Assembly (NCBI RefSeq): GCF_011806525.1
Contig: NZ_JAAVKI010000009.1
Span: 62,001 to 126,000 of the forward strand
DNA: 64,000 nt
Reading direction: 5' to 3'
Source of the DNA: Thalassospira sp. HF15
Lineage (GTDB): Bacteria > Pseudomonadota > Alphaproteobacteria > Rhodospirillales > Thalassospiraceae
Positions 9,280-18,309 of this stretch are shown here, in pieces. A program made the translations under genes and the position numbers. Below the pieces are notes generated by a model. That model saw nothing but the letters and a program-made list of their open reading frames with translations, did no database searches and was not told the DNA's origin. The first letter of the stretch is position 1, and every line of letters starts with the position of its first letter.

Positions 9280-10671
9280 TCAGATCATGTCGCGTGCCTG
9301 AACCAGCTCGTCAAACCGATCCCCATCAAGGAAACCAAGCGCGATACAGGCTTCTTTCAGACTGCTGCGTTCCTTGTGCGCCTTTTTGGCGACCGCCGCT
9401 GCATTGTCATAGCCAATATGCGGCGCCAAGGCCGTGACCAGCATCAGGCTTTGTTCGACATAGTGGTCGATCTTTTCCTGATCAGCTTCAAGCCCGGCAA
9501 TGCAATTGTCGGCAAAACTGATCGACGCATCGGCAATCAGGCGAATGGATTGCAGCAGGTTATAAATGATCACCGGCTTGAACACATTAAGGTCCAGATG
9601 ACCGTTTGATCCCCCCACCGTCACTGCAACGTGGTTGCCCATCACCTGTGCGCAGACCATGGTCAATGCCTCTGCCTGGGTCGGGTTGACCTTGCCCGGC
9701 ATGATCGATGATCCGGGCTCGTTGGCTGGCAGAACAAGTTCGCCCAATCCGCAACGCGGCCCGGAGCCCAACAGGCGAATATCATTGCCGATCTTCATCA
9801 GAGACGTCGCCAGAACATTCATCACGCCCGACATTTCAACGCACGCGTCATGCGCCGCCAATGCTTCGAATTTGTTCTCGGCGGTGTCAAATTTAAGGCC
9901 GGTAATGTCGGAAACCTGTTTGGCAAATTCGACATCAAAACCATCAGGCGCATTCAATCCGGTGCCAAGTGCTGTACCACCCTGTGCCAGCTTGCGCAGG
10001 CGTTTAAGCGCATCGTCAATCCGGTCCAGCCCCAGCGTGATTTGGGCGACGTAGCCTGAAAATTCCTGCCCAAGGGTCAGCGGCACAGCATCCTGCATAT
10101 GGGTACGACCGATTTTGACAATATCGTCAAATGCCGCGACCTTGTCCTCAAGGGTCTTGCGCAGGTGATTAAGGGCGGGTTTGAGCTTTTCTTCAATCTC
10201 GACAACGGCCGCAATATGCATCGCAGCCGGGAAGCTGTCATTGGATGACTGGCCGCGGTTGACGTGATCATTGGGATGGACCGGTTCACGCTTGCCCATC
10301 GGCTTGCCAAGGATCTCACAGGCCCGGTTGGCGATCACTTCGTTGGTGTTCATGTTGGTCTGGGTACCTGATCCGGTTTGCCAGACCACCAGGGGGAAAT
10401 GATCAAGAAGCTTGCCTTCGGCTACTTCGGATGCTGCCGCCTCTATCGCCTTGGCCAGTTCGGGGTCAAGATTATCAAGTGCAGCATTGGCACGCGCAGC
10501 CGCCAGTTTCTGAACCCCGAACGCCTTGATCAGGGCATCGGGCATGCGTTCGCCACCAATGCGGAAATTCTGTCTGGATCGCTGGGTTTGCGCCCCCCAG
10601 TACCGGTCGGCGGGCACCTCAATTTCGCCCATGGTGTCCTGTTCGGTACGGGTCGTCACTGGATTGGTCAC
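9280..10671 (-). CDS. fumC: Fumarate hydratase class II
   Basis: Iron-independent, oxygen-stable fumarase of the TCA cycle (fumarate + water = malate), cytoplasmic homotetramer. The family signature [11 protein letters not shown], which holds the catalytic serine loop, is near residue 318, and substrate-binding motifs SGTQTNMN and [10 protein letters not shown] are present. With the GTG start at 10671 (GGAGG nine bases upstream) the protein has 463 residues, the usual FumC length; the frame stays open 18 codons further upstream without a ribosome site. Monocistronic. Confidence 0.97.
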   Translation of the reverse strand: MTNPVTTRTEQDTMGEIEVPADRYWGAQTQRSRQNFRIGGERMPDALIKAFGVQKLAAARANAALDNLDPELAKAIEAAASEVAEGKLLDHFPLVVWQTGSGTQTNMNTNEVIANRACEILGKPMGKREPVHPNDHVNRGQSSNDSFPAAMHIAAVVEIEEKLKPALNHLRKTLEDKVAAFDDIVKIGRTHMQDAVPLTLGQEFSGYVAQITLGLDRIDDALKRLRKLAQGGTALGTGLNAPDGFDVEFAKQVSDITGLKFDTAENKFEALAAHDACVEMSGVMNVLATSLMKIGNDIRLLGSGPRCGLGELVLPANEPGSSIMPGKVNPTQAEALTMVCAQVMGNHVAVTVGGSNGHLDLNVFKPVIIYNLLQSIRLIADASISFADNCIAGLEADQEKIDHYVEQSLMLVTALAPHIGYDNAAAVAKKAHKERSSLKEACIALGFLDGDRFDELVQARDMI

Positions 10672-10823
10672 GATCAAAATCCTCCGTGTCAGAAACAAAC
10701 TGACCGGGGCGGGAACCCGGCACATAGCACAATAACGCGCTGTGCCCGGAAATATGGTTTGGAATCAGGAATAACGCAAACTCAATTGCGAACAAATCTT
10801 ATTTTCAAAGATTTCCGGGTTTA

Positions 10824-11621
10824 TCAGGCAATAGCCCGCTTTTCATCAGACCACGCCAAAAGGCGGATGCCGGCCCGTTCAAGCTGGGACGCGAATTCCG
10901 GTTCGGGTTGTCGGTCTGTGATGATGCCCGTCAGGTCTTCCAGCGGGGCGACGTTTTCCAGATAGCGCTGATCAAACTTGGTATGATCAACCATCAACCA
11001 TGTTTCATCCGACCGTTCCATCATCGCCCGCTTAACGGCAACCGCGCGCCGGTTGACGTCACTAAACCCCTGTCGGGAAATTCCCGATGCGCCGATAAAG
11101 GCGATATTGGCATGAAACCGCCGCAGATATTCGATGGTGTCATTGCCATAGACCGCGTTTTCCCGTCGATCAAACTGCCCCGGACACATCAGCACATCGT
11201 CATGATCAACAAGTTCTGCCATGCCATGCACCACCGCATAGCAATTGGTCAGAAACGTACGCGGCAGTTTCGTCGTGCGTGCGGCAAGAAACGGTGCAAT
11301 CTGGGCAACCGTTGATCCGGCATCGATCATCGCCACATCGCCTGAGCGCACCATATCGGCGGCCAGCATACCAATCCGCTCAAACCCCGCCACGGCAGAC
11401 ATCTGGCGTTCAGCCAGATCTGGCTGATGGCCCATCGGCCGGGCAGACGCTCCGCCAAACTCGCGCTTGATCAATCCCTCATGGCTCAGTGAATCAAGAT
11501 CGCGGCGGATGGTTTCGGTTGCAACGTCGAATCGTTCTGCAAGTGTGGCAACTCTCACATGAGGATGAACTTGTAACTCTTGCAGAATACGTTGCTGACG
11601 CTCTTTTTTTCCCAAACGCAA
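10824..11621 (-). CDS. DeoR-family transcriptional regulator (GlpR-like)
   Basis: DeoR/GlpR-type repressor. An N-terminal helix-turn-helix (LAERFDVATETIRRDLDSL, typical DeoR recognition helix ETIRRDL) is followed by a sugar-isomerase-like sensor domain with IDAGST and FIGASGIS, the phosphosugar-binding features of this family. It is divergent from the Phn-type importer and glpD operon, so a glycerol-phosphate-type inducer and control of that operon are likely (inference). Start is uncertain: TTG 11621 has AGGGGG eight bases upstream and gives 265 residues like E. coli GlpR; in-frame ATGs at 11669 and 11690 lack ribosome sites. Confidence 0.85.
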   Translation of the reverse strand: MRLGKKERQQRILQELQVHPHVRVATLAERFDVATETIRRDLDSLSHEGLIKREFGGASARPMGHQPDLAERQMSAVAGFERIGMLAADMVRSGDVAMIDAGSTVAQIAPFLAARTTKLPRTFLTNCYAVVHGMAELVDHDDVLMCPGQFDRRENAVYGNDTIEYLRRFHANIAFIGASGISRQGFSDVNRRAVAVKRAMMERSDETWLMVDHTKFDQRYLENVAPLEDLTGIITDRQPEPEFASQLERAGIRLLAWSDEKRAIA

Positions 11622-11735
11622 AGCCACATCCCCCTCAATTATGGCCGGTTTTGTGCCGAATACAGGCATCTTAACAACGATGACCGACATGTTTTGTTAC
11701 AGTTTTGTGTTGATTTTCCAACTTTTTCAAATTCA

Positions 11736-11758
11736 TATTGTTGTCTAAAGCAACAATA
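11736..11758. promoter_or_regulatory. Palindromic candidate operator for the DeoR-type regulator
   Basis: An 8-bp perfect inverted repeat, TATTGTTG and CAACAATA, separated by 7 bases, lies in the A+T-rich divergent promoter region, about 70 bases before the phnD-like start. Further AACAAAAC/GTTTTGTT elements surround it. As the only regulator gene here is the adjacent DeoR-type one, it is its most likely operator, but this is unproven. Confidence 0.5.
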
Positions 11759-11825
11759 AAAACAACAAAACCACATTCAAAATGGCGGAAAGCCGTTATT
11801 CACAGGGAAGAAAGGTTCGAAAACA

Positions 11826-12824
11826 GTGTTTTCAATTCCGAAAAAAACCGACAGTTTAAAGCTTACCACTCTCCTTGCCGCAATCGGCATGGTTGGCATG
11901 TCCGCCAGCCCGGCTGCGGCAGCAGATGACTGCATCGCACGCGGCGACCTTGATCCGATGTATTGCGACATGGATGGCGATCTTGTTGCCGATGCCCCGC
12001 CAGCAGACCAGTTGGTCGATCCCGACACGCTTGTCTTCGCATACACCCCGGTTGAAGACCCGGCCGTCTATGCCGATATCTGGGACCCGTTCCTGCAGCA
12101 TCTTGAAGAAGTGACCGGCAAGGATGTTCACTTCTTTGCCGTTCAGTCGAACTCCGCAGAAGTCGAAGCCATGCGTTCAGGCCGCCTGCACGTTGCCGGC
12201 TTCTCGACCGGCCCGACCCCGTTTGCCGTTAACCTTGCCGGTGCGGTTCCGTTCGCCCTGATGGGTGCGGATGATGGTCGCTTTGGCTACACCTTGCAGC
12301 TCTATACCCGCACCGACAGCGGTATCGACAAGGTTGAGGATCTGAAAGGCAAACGCGTTGCCCATACCTCGCCGACGTCGAACTCGGGCAACCTGGCACC
12401 GCGTGCACTGCTTCCGGGTCAGGGCATCGTTCCGGAACAGGATTACGAAGTTGTCTATTCCGGTTCCCACGATCAGTCGATCCTTGGCGTTGTTGCCGGT
12501 GACTATGACGCAGCCCCGGTTGCCTCGGAAGTTGTCGAGCGTATGGCCCAGCGTGATCTCTATGATCCGAACGAAGTCAAAATCATCTATGAAAGCAAGC
12601 CTTTCCCGACCACTTCGTTCAACTATGCCTACAACCTGAAGCCGGAACTGATCGAAAAGATCAAGGAAGCCTTCTTTACCTTTGACATGAAGGGCACCGC
12701 CCTTGGTGAAGAGTTCAAAGGTGTCTCGAAGTTTCTGCCGATCACCTATCAGGATGACTGGGCGGTTATCCGTGAAATTCAGGCCGCTAACGGCGTGAAA
12801 TACACCCCGGACAACCTGAAGTAA
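11826..12824 (+). CDS. phnD: PhnD-like phosph(on)ate-type substrate-binding protein
   Basis: Periplasmic binding protein of the phosphate/phosphite/phosphonate family. An export signal covers residues 1-33 (LTTLLAAIGMVGMSASPAAAA). The oxyanion pocket motif is seen as HTSPTSNSG near residue 180, and the conserved SGSHDQSI near 217. It is the first gene of an operon with PhnC- and two PhnE-type genes and glpD, so the ligand may be glycerol-3-phosphate, a glycerophosphodiester or a glycerol-phosphonate rather than a simple alkylphosphonate (inference). The start is GTG at 11826, with AAAGG eleven bases upstream. No C-P lyase genes are in the window. Confidence 0.85.
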   Translation: MFSIPKKTDSLKLTTLLAAIGMVGMSASPAAAADDCIARGDLDPMYCDMDGDLVADAPPADQLVDPDTLVFAYTPVEDPAVYADIWDPFLQHLEEVTGKDVHFFAVQSNSAEVEAMRSGRLHVAGFSTGPTPFAVNLAGAVPFALMGADDGRFGYTLQLYTRTDSGIDKVEDLKGKRVAHTSPTSNSGNLAPRALLPGQGIVPEQDYEVVYSGSHDQSILGVVAGDYDAAPVASEVVERMAQRDLYDPNEVKIIYESKPFPTTSFNYAYNLKPELIEKIKEAFFTFDMKGTALGEEFKGVSKFLPITYQDDWAVIREIQAANGVKYTPDNLK

Positions 12825-12854
12825 TTCCTGACTATCCAATCGTTCCGAACTTTG

Positions 12855-12878
12855 CAGGGCCTGCTTCGGCAGGCCCTG
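12855..12878 (+). other. UUCG tetraloop hairpin between phnD and phnC
   Basis: A perfect 10-bp stem, CAGGGCCTGC / GCAGGCCCTG, closed by a TTCG tetraloop (the extra-stable cUUCGg type). It lies 30 bases after the phnD stop with no T-run, so it probably protects the upstream mRNA 3' end or blocks exonucleases rather than terminating. Confidence 0.8.
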
Positions 12879-12906
12879 TGCCACCCATTTCTTTCGGGGT
12901 AACGCA

Positions 12907-13704
12907 ATGCTGCGTATCAAAGAACTTGTAAAACGCTATGGCGACGAAAAGGCAGTGTTGAAGAACCTGAACCTTGAAGTCCCGGGCGAGAGTGTTGTTT
13001 CCATCATCGGTGCGTCGGGCGCGGGTAAAAGTACCCTGCTGCGCTGTATCAACCGCCTTGTGGAACCGTCTTCGGGTTCTATCGAACTCAATGGTACCGA
13101 ACTGACCAAACTTGAAGGCAAGGCCCTGCGTCTGGCACGCCGCCGCATCGGCATGGTGTTTCAGGGCTTTAACCTGATTGACCGCCTGACGGTCATGGAA
13201 AACGTCCAGTCCGGTCGTCTGGGCTATCTTCCGGCATGGCGCGCGGTCACGCGCAAATATCCGCAGGAAGACATTGATCGCGCCTTCCACCTGATGGAAC
13301 GTGTCGGCATCGCCCATTACGCCGACAAACGTGCCGATGAACTTTCCGGCGGTGAACGCCAGCGTGTTGGCGTGGTGCGTGCCCTGATGCAGGAACCTGA
13401 AATCCTGCTGGCCGATGAACCGACCGCATCGCTTGATCCCAAAACATCCCGTCAGATCATGGAACTGCTGCGCGCGCTCGCATCCGAGCTGCACCTGCCG
13501 GTTCTGATCAACATCCATAACGTCAATGAAGCCAAGGAATATACCCAGCGTATCGTTGGCATGCGCTTTGGCCGCATCATTTTCGACGGCGAGCCTGTCG
13601 ATCTGGACAATGAGGCGATGGACGAGATTTATGCCGGTGTTCCGGCCGAAGAACGCGGTGGCGCGGAAAGCAGCACCCACCTGCGCGAGGTTGCCGCAAA
13701 ATGA
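12907..13704 (+). CDS. phnC: PhnC-like ABC transporter ATPase
   Basis: Cytoplasmic ATPase of a phosphonate-type importer, 265 residues, family-normal. Walker A GASGAGKS is at about residues 37-44, the signature LSGGERQRV near 143 and Walker B ILLADEPTASLD near 163, followed by the H-loop in LINIHNVNEA. The ribosome site GGGG lies before the ATG. It overlaps the first permease gene by four bases (ATGA), so the two are translationally coupled. The C-terminal end has no extra domain. Confidence 0.92.
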   Translation: MLRIKELVKRYGDEKAVLKNLNLEVPGESVVSIIGASGAGKSTLLRCINRLVEPSSGSIELNGTELTKLEGKALRLARRRIGMVFQGFNLIDRLTVMENVQSGRLGYLPAWRAVTRKYPQEDIDRAFHLMERVGIAHYADKRADELSGGERQRVGVVRALMQEPEILLADEPTASLDPKTSRQIMELLRALASELHLPVLINIHNVNEAKEYTQRIVGMRFGRIIFDGEPVDLDNEAMDEIYAGVPAEERGGAESSTHLREVAAK

Positions 13705-14507
13705 GCAGCACCGTTCAACCAACGGGCCGCACCTGGAAAAAGCCCCCCTTTATTGCCAACCCTGTGTTGCGCTGGGGCCTTCTGGTGGCGGTCGCGGCCT
13801 ATGTATGGTGGGCCTTAACAACCCTGCCATTCGACTGGGAACGCATTCAGGACGGTGTCCCGCGCGCGATCCGCATCTTCAAGGGCGCCTTCCCACCAAG
13901 CTTCATCCGCGGTGAATTGCTGTTTGACGGCTTCATGGAAAGCATCAAGATCGCCATCGTCTCGACCCTTCTTGGGTTGGCGCTGAGCGTTCCGATTGCC
14001 TTTGCATCGGCGTCCAACATCGCACCGAAATGGCTTTATGCCATCGGGCGTGGTGTCATCATTGTTGCCCGTTCCTTCCACCCGGTCATTGTTGCGATCC
14101 TGTTTGTCAAAGCCGTCGGCTTTGGCCCGCTGGCTGGCATTCTGACACTGACGGTCTATTCCATCGGTTTCGTTGCCAAAATGCTGGCTGAGCGGATCGA
14201 GGAAATCGACTGGGGTCAGGTCGAGGCAATCCGTGCCGCAGGCGGGGCGACCTTTGTCACCCTGCTTTACGCCGTGATCCCGCAAATCATGCCCCGTCAG
14301 ATCGGTCTTTCGATCTATCAGCTTGATAGTAACCTGCGCGCTTCTGCCATTGTCGGCATCGTTGGTGCGGGCGGCATCGGATCGACCCTTCTCAATGCTT
14401 TCGGGCGTTACGACTATGACTTTGCGCTGGCGATTACCCTTTGCATCATCGGTGTGATCCTTGTCAGCGAGGCCATCAGCGGCCGGATCAGGAGGAACCT
14501 ATGGTAG
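13701..14507 (+). CDS. phnE: PhnE-like ABC transporter permease 1
   Basis: Inner-membrane permease, 268 residues, with the BPD_transp_1 fold. Membrane spans include LLVAVAAYVWWALTTLPF near the N-terminus and IAIVSTLLGLALSVPIAFAS. The EAA-type loop reads QVEAIRAAGGATFVTLLYAVIP, and the PhnE-typical ASAIVGIVGAGGIGSTL follows. It overlaps phnC (ATGA) and the second permease start at its own end, which indicates a heterodimeric channel built from both PhnE proteins. Confidence 0.9.
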   Translation: MSSTVQPTGRTWKKPPFIANPVLRWGLLVAVAAYVWWALTTLPFDWERIQDGVPRAIRIFKGAFPPSFIRGELLFDGFMESIKIAIVSTLLGLALSVPIAFASASNIAPKWLYAIGRGVIIVARSFHPVIVAILFVKAVGFGPLAGILTLTVYSIGFVAKMLAERIEEIDWGQVEAIRAAGGATFVTLLYAVIPQIMPRQIGLSIYQLDSNLRASAIVGIVGAGGIGSTLLNAFGRYDYDFALAITLCIIGVILVSEAISGRIRRNLW

Positions 14508-15325
14508 CCACCACCCAACCGACCGGACCGGAAGCAATCGCCAACCGCGAATGGTCTCGCTACACCACCAAGGAACGCTGGCGGCGGTATGGCCTGATGG
14601 CACTGGTCGCACTGGCTGTCGTCTGGTCCTTGTCCACGATCAACATCATCTGGCCATGGCTTTGGGATGCACCGGAACAGATGGGTGATCTGTTTGCCCG
14701 CATGTTCCCGCCATCGCTTGAAGGCTGGCAGGAAATCGGCTGGACACTGCTTGAAACCGTCAATATCGCAACGATTGCGACGTTCTTTGCCGTGTTCCTG
14801 TCCTTGCCGATTGCCCTGATCGCGGCCCAGAACACCACACCAAACCGCGCAACGCTGTGGCTTGGCCGGTTCATTCTGGTGTCATCGCGTTCGGTTAATA
14901 CCATCATCTGGGCATTGCTGTTTGTCGCCGTGTTCGGACCGGGTGTTCTGGCCGGTATTCTGGCGATCATTTTCCGGTCGCTTGGCTTCCTTGGCAAATT
15001 GCTGGGCGAAGCGATCGAGGAAATCGACCGAGCACCGATCGAAGCCCTGGAATCTGTTGGCGCATCGCGCTTCAAGATTCTGGTCTATGGCGTCATTCCG
15101 CAAGTCATGCCGACCTTCTTTGCCGTCTCGATCCTGCGCTGGGACATCAACCTGCGCGAAAGTACGGTTCTGGGTCTGGTCGGTGCTGGCGGTATCGGCA
15201 TCATCCTGCAAGGCGCGATTGATACCTTTGCATGGCAGACGGTTGCCACCATCCTTCTGGCAATCATTGGTCTGGTCATTATTGGCGAAGCCATCTCAGC
15301 TTACCTGCGTAAAAAGGTGATCTAA
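14501..15325 (+). CDS. phnE: PhnE-like ABC transporter permease 2
   Basis: Second PhnE-type permease, 274 residues. A cytoplasmic N-terminus of about 35 residues precedes membrane spans such as LMALVALAVVWSLSTINIIW. The family blocks IEALESVGASRFKILVYGVIP and STVLGLVGAGGIGIILQGAID match those of the first permease, so the pair arose by duplication. Start chosen at ATG 14501, directly after AGGAGGAACCT, overlapping the preceding stop by seven bases. It is followed after one base by the GTG of glpD. Confidence 0.91.
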   Translation: MVATTQPTGPEAIANREWSRYTTKERWRRYGLMALVALAVVWSLSTINIIWPWLWDAPEQMGDLFARMFPPSLEGWQEIGWTLLETVNIATIATFFAVFLSLPIALIAAQNTTPNRATLWLGRFILVSSRSVNTIIWALLFVAVFGPGVLAGILAIIFRSLGFLGKLLGEAIEEIDRAPIEALESVGASRFKILVYGVIPQVMPTFFAVSILRWDINLRESTVLGLVGAGGIGIILQGAIDTFAWQTVATILLAIIGLVIIGEAISAYLRKKVI

Positions 15326-15326
15326 C

Positions 15327-16847
15327 GTGACCAGAACTTACGACCTTCTGGTCGTCGGCGGCGGCATCAACGGGGCTGGTATTGCCCGTGATGCCGCCGG
15401 TCGCGGGCTTTCTGTTCTTTTGGTCGAACAGCGCGACCTTGCCTCGGCCACCTCTTCTTCCTCGACCAAATTGATCCATGGCGGTCTTCGATATCTTGAA
15501 CATTACGAGTTCCGTCTGGTGCGTGAAGCCCTTCAGGAACGCGAAGTTCTTTTGGCCGCTGCCCCACATATCATCTGGCCTTTGACGTTCGTTCTGCCCC
15601 ATCACAAGGGCCTGCGTCCGAAATGGATGCTGCGCGCCGGATTGTTCCTGTATGATCATCTGGCGAAACGCAAACGTCTGCCCGGGTCCCGCGCTGTTTC
15701 CTTTACGGGGACGCCCGAAGGCGAACCGTTGAAATCCGATTTTACCGGCGGTTTTTCCTATTCCGATTGCTGGGTGGATGACGCAAGGCTTGTGGTTTTG
15801 AATGCACAGGATGCGCAAGAGCGTGGGGCGGAAATTCGAACCCGCACCAAATGTGCGTCCCTTGTGCGTCATCACGAACACTGGAATGCCGAACTGATCG
15901 GGCCAGATGGCTCCCCGCAATCGGTTCGGGCCAAGGCGGTGGTCAATGCCGCCGGACCATGGGTGACCGAGATGGTCGAAAATGCCGGACTGGGCAAAAA
16001 GGCCGCCGGCCTTCGACTGGTGAAGGGCAGCCACATCGTGGTTCCGCGCATTTATGACCATGATCATTGCTATATTTTCCAGAACAGCGACGGGCGCATT
16101 GCCTTTGCCATCCCCTATCAGCAGGACTACACCCTGATCGGGACCACGGATGTTGCCTATAATGGCGACCCGGCACAGGTCAAAATCAGCAATCAGGAAA
16201 TCGACTATCTGCTTGATCTGGTAAATGGATATCTGGCCAAACCGCTTACGCGCGACGACGTGGTTTGGGACTATTCCGGTGTCCGTCCACTGTATGATGA
16301 CAAAAACACCAATGCATCGGCGGTAACCCGCGATTACGTGTTTGATCTTGATACCGGGGAAACCGAAAATTCCGCCCCGATCCTGTCGATCTATGGCGGC
16401 AAGATCACCACCTATCGCCGATTGGCCGAACATGCGATGCAAAAACTGGCCCCGGTTCTGGGGAATGATGCCAAGGATTGGACAGCCAATGCGGTTCTGC
16501 CCGGTGGCGATATGCCGGACGGGGACTTTGACGCGTTCCTTGCCAAGGCAAAGGCAACTTATGACTGGTTGCCGAACGCTTTGCTGTATCGGCTGGTGCG
16601 AAGCTATGGCACGGCGATCAACTGGATCATCGGGACTGCCCAGTCACTTGACGATTTAGGGACGGAGGTCGCCCCGCAACTGTATGAAGCCGAACTTCAC
16701 TACCTGATGGCCAATGAATGGGCCTGTGGCACAGAAGATGTTCTGTGGCGCAGAACCAAGCTTGGCATCGGGATGCAGCCTGATCAGGTCGAAGCCATCG
16801 ATAAATGGTTTGCCGCCCAAACCCGGCTTGGTCGGGCTGCACAGTAA
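15327..16847 (+). CDS. glpD: Aerobic glycerol-3-phosphate dehydrogenase
   Basis: FAD-dependent membrane-associated enzyme that oxidises sn-glycerol 3-phosphate to dihydroxyacetone phosphate and passes electrons to quinone. The dinucleotide fold is at residues 5-26 (GGGINGAGIARDAAGRG), followed by the substrate region ATSSSSTKLIHGGLRYLE and a C-terminal DAO_C domain with the family block GGKITTYRRLAEHAM. Its 506 residues match E. coli GlpD (501). The start is GTG 15327 with AAGGTGAT upstream, one base after the permease stop, so it is firmly part of the Phn-type importer operon. This is the clearest clue to the importer's substrate. Confidence 0.95.
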   Translation: MTRTYDLLVVGGGINGAGIARDAAGRGLSVLLVEQRDLASATSSSSTKLIHGGLRYLEHYEFRLVREALQEREVLLAAAPHIIWPLTFVLPHHKGLRPKWMLRAGLFLYDHLAKRKRLPGSRAVSFTGTPEGEPLKSDFTGGFSYSDCWVDDARLVVLNAQDAQERGAEIRTRTKCASLVRHHEHWNAELIGPDGSPQSVRAKAVVNAAGPWVTEMVENAGLGKKAAGLRLVKGSHIVVPRIYDHDHCYIFQNSDGRIAFAIPYQQDYTLIGTTDVAYNGDPAQVKISNQEIDYLLDLVNGYLAKPLTRDDVVWDYSGVRPLYDDKNTNASAVTRDYVFDLDTGETENSAPILSIYGGKITTYRRLAEHAMQKLAPVLGNDAKDWTANAVLPGGDMPDGDFDAFLAKAKATYDWLPNALLYRLVRSYGTAINWIIGTAQSLDDLGTEVAPQLYEAELHYLMANEWACGTEDVLWRRTKLGIGMQPDQVEAIDKWFAAQTRLGRAAQ

Positions 16848-16877
16848 TCATCGGGCCACGCGCACTCAGCAGATATT

Positions 16878-16909
16878 AAAAAAGGGCAGTGATTTCACTG
16901 CCCTTTTTT
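16878..16909. terminator. Bidirectional terminator between glpD and gshA
   Basis: A long perfect hairpin, A6-GGGCAGTGA and TCACTGCCC-T6, with T-runs on both strands, lies 30 bases after glpD and 18 bases after the gshA stop. It serves the two convergent transcripts. Confidence 0.93.
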
Positions 16910-16927
16910 GCGAAGTATCAAACGGCC

Positions 16928-18298
16928 TTAATAGGCATATTCCTTGAACAGCGGATCAACCGATCCGTTCCATTCGGTTTCATACTTATCAAGGAATTCC
17001 TCGGCAAGCGTCACGCCGCTTTCGGCAACGTCATCAAGGCTGTCAAGGAAGTGGCTTTCATCATCGCCATAGCCATCCATGCGGCCACGGTTTTTAAGAC
17101 CCTTACGGGCAATTGCCAGAACCTCTTTTGACAGGTCCTGCACCGTGCCGTTCTTGAACGGGGTGGCAAGGGCGGTACGCGGAACGTCATTACGCAGCGC
17201 TTCGCGCTCAGCAACTGACAGATCCTTGACCAGGTCCCATGCGGCATCAAGGGCGGCATCATCATAAAGCAGACCAACCCAAAGGGCCGGCAGCGCACAG
17301 ATACGCTTCCACGGGCCACCATCGGCGCCGCGCATTTCAAGGAACTTCTTGAGACGCACTTCCGGGAAGGCCGTGGTCATATGATCGGACCAGTCATTCA
17401 TCGTCGGGCGTTCGCCCGGCAAGACATCAAGTTTGCCATCCAAGAAATCACGGAACGACTTGCCTGATGCATCAAGATATTTTCCGTCGCGATAAACGAA
17501 ATACATCGGCACATCGAGCATGTAATCCACATAGCGTTCAAAGCCAAAACCGTCTTCGAACACAAATGGCAGCATGCCACAACGATCCGGATCGGTATCC
17601 GTCCAGACGTTCGAACGTGCCGACAGGAAGCCGCTTGGCTTGCCATCAACAAATGGCGACGCCGCAAACAACGCCGTTGCCACCGGCTGAAGTGCCAATG
17701 ATGTTTTGAACTTCTTGATCATGTCGGCTTCGGAGCTGAAGTCGAGATTGACCTGAATGGTCGAGGTCCGCAGCATCATGTCCAGACCGAGGCTTCCGAC
17801 CTTGGGCATATACTCGCCCATAATCTTGTAGCGCCCCTTGGGCATCCACGGGATATCTTCACGCCGCCACTTCGGATTGTGCCCGACGCCCAGCATATCG
17901 ATGCCAAGCCCGTCGCAAATCTCGCGCACTTCGTGCAGGTGCGTATGCACTTCACCACAGGTCTGGTGAATGTTTTTAAGCGGTGCACCGGAAAGCTCGA
18001 TCTGCCCGCCCGGTTCAAGGGATACGGAACACTTGTCCTTTGTCAGTGCAATGACATTGCCGTTTTCAATGACCGGTTCCCAGTCATAATGTTTGGCAAG
18101 GGCATTAAGCAGCATTTTGACACCGCGATCCCCTTCATAGGGGATAGGGCGCAGATCATCGCGGGTATAGGCGAATTTTTCGTGTTCGGTGCCGATGGCC
18201 CAGTCTTTTTTCGGCGTACAGCCGGACTCGAACCATTCGACAAGCTGGCGCCGGCTTTCAATTACCGGGCTGTCACCAGTGGAGGCGCTGACAGTCAT
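16928..18298 (-). CDS. gshA: Glutamate-cysteine ligase (plant/alphaproteobacterial type)
   Basis: First step of glutathione synthesis: ATP-dependent joining of L-glutamate gamma-carboxyl to L-cysteine, in the cytoplasm. The sequence belongs to the GCS2/EgtA-like plant-type class (COG3572) rather than the E. coli GshA class. Characteristic blocks are [42 protein letters not shown] and [16 protein letters not shown]. Start 18298 ([10 protein letters not shown]) has GGGGAAG upstream and gives 456 residues, the usual size. It follows rsmE by 11 bases and is probably cotranscribed with it. Confidence 0.95.
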   Translation of the reverse strand: MTVSASTGDSPVIESRRQLVEWFESGCTPKKDWAIGTEHEKFAYTRDDLRPIPYEGDRGVKMLLNALAKHYDWEPVIENGNVIALTKDKCSVSLEPGGQIELSGAPLKNIHQTCGEVHTHLHEVREICDGLGIDMLGVGHNPKWRREDIPWMPKGRYKIMGEYMPKVGSLGLDMMLRTSTIQVNLDFSSEADMIKKFKTSLALQPVATALFAASPFVDGKPSGFLSARSNVWTDTDPDRCGMLPFVFEDGFGFERYVDYMLDVPMYFVYRDGKYLDASGKSFRDFLDGKLDVLPGERPTMNDWSDHMTTAFPEVRLKKFLEMRGADGGPWKRICALPALWVGLLYDDAALDAAWDLVKDLSVAEREALRNDVPRTALATPFKNGTVQDLSKEVLAIARKGLKNRGRMDGYGDDESHFLDSLDDVAESGVTLAEEFLDKYETEWNGSVDPLFKEYAY

Positions 18299-18309
18299 AA
18301 GGGCTTCCC

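Noticed and set aside
15279..16442. 387-codon minus-strand open frame across glpD
   Set aside because: Antisense shadow of a strongly conserved enzyme with the G/C-rich codon pattern that keeps the opposite frame open.
11826..16847. Canonical phosphonate C-P lyase operon
   Set aside because: Only the importer genes and glpD are present; no phnF-M, phnW/X or ptxD.
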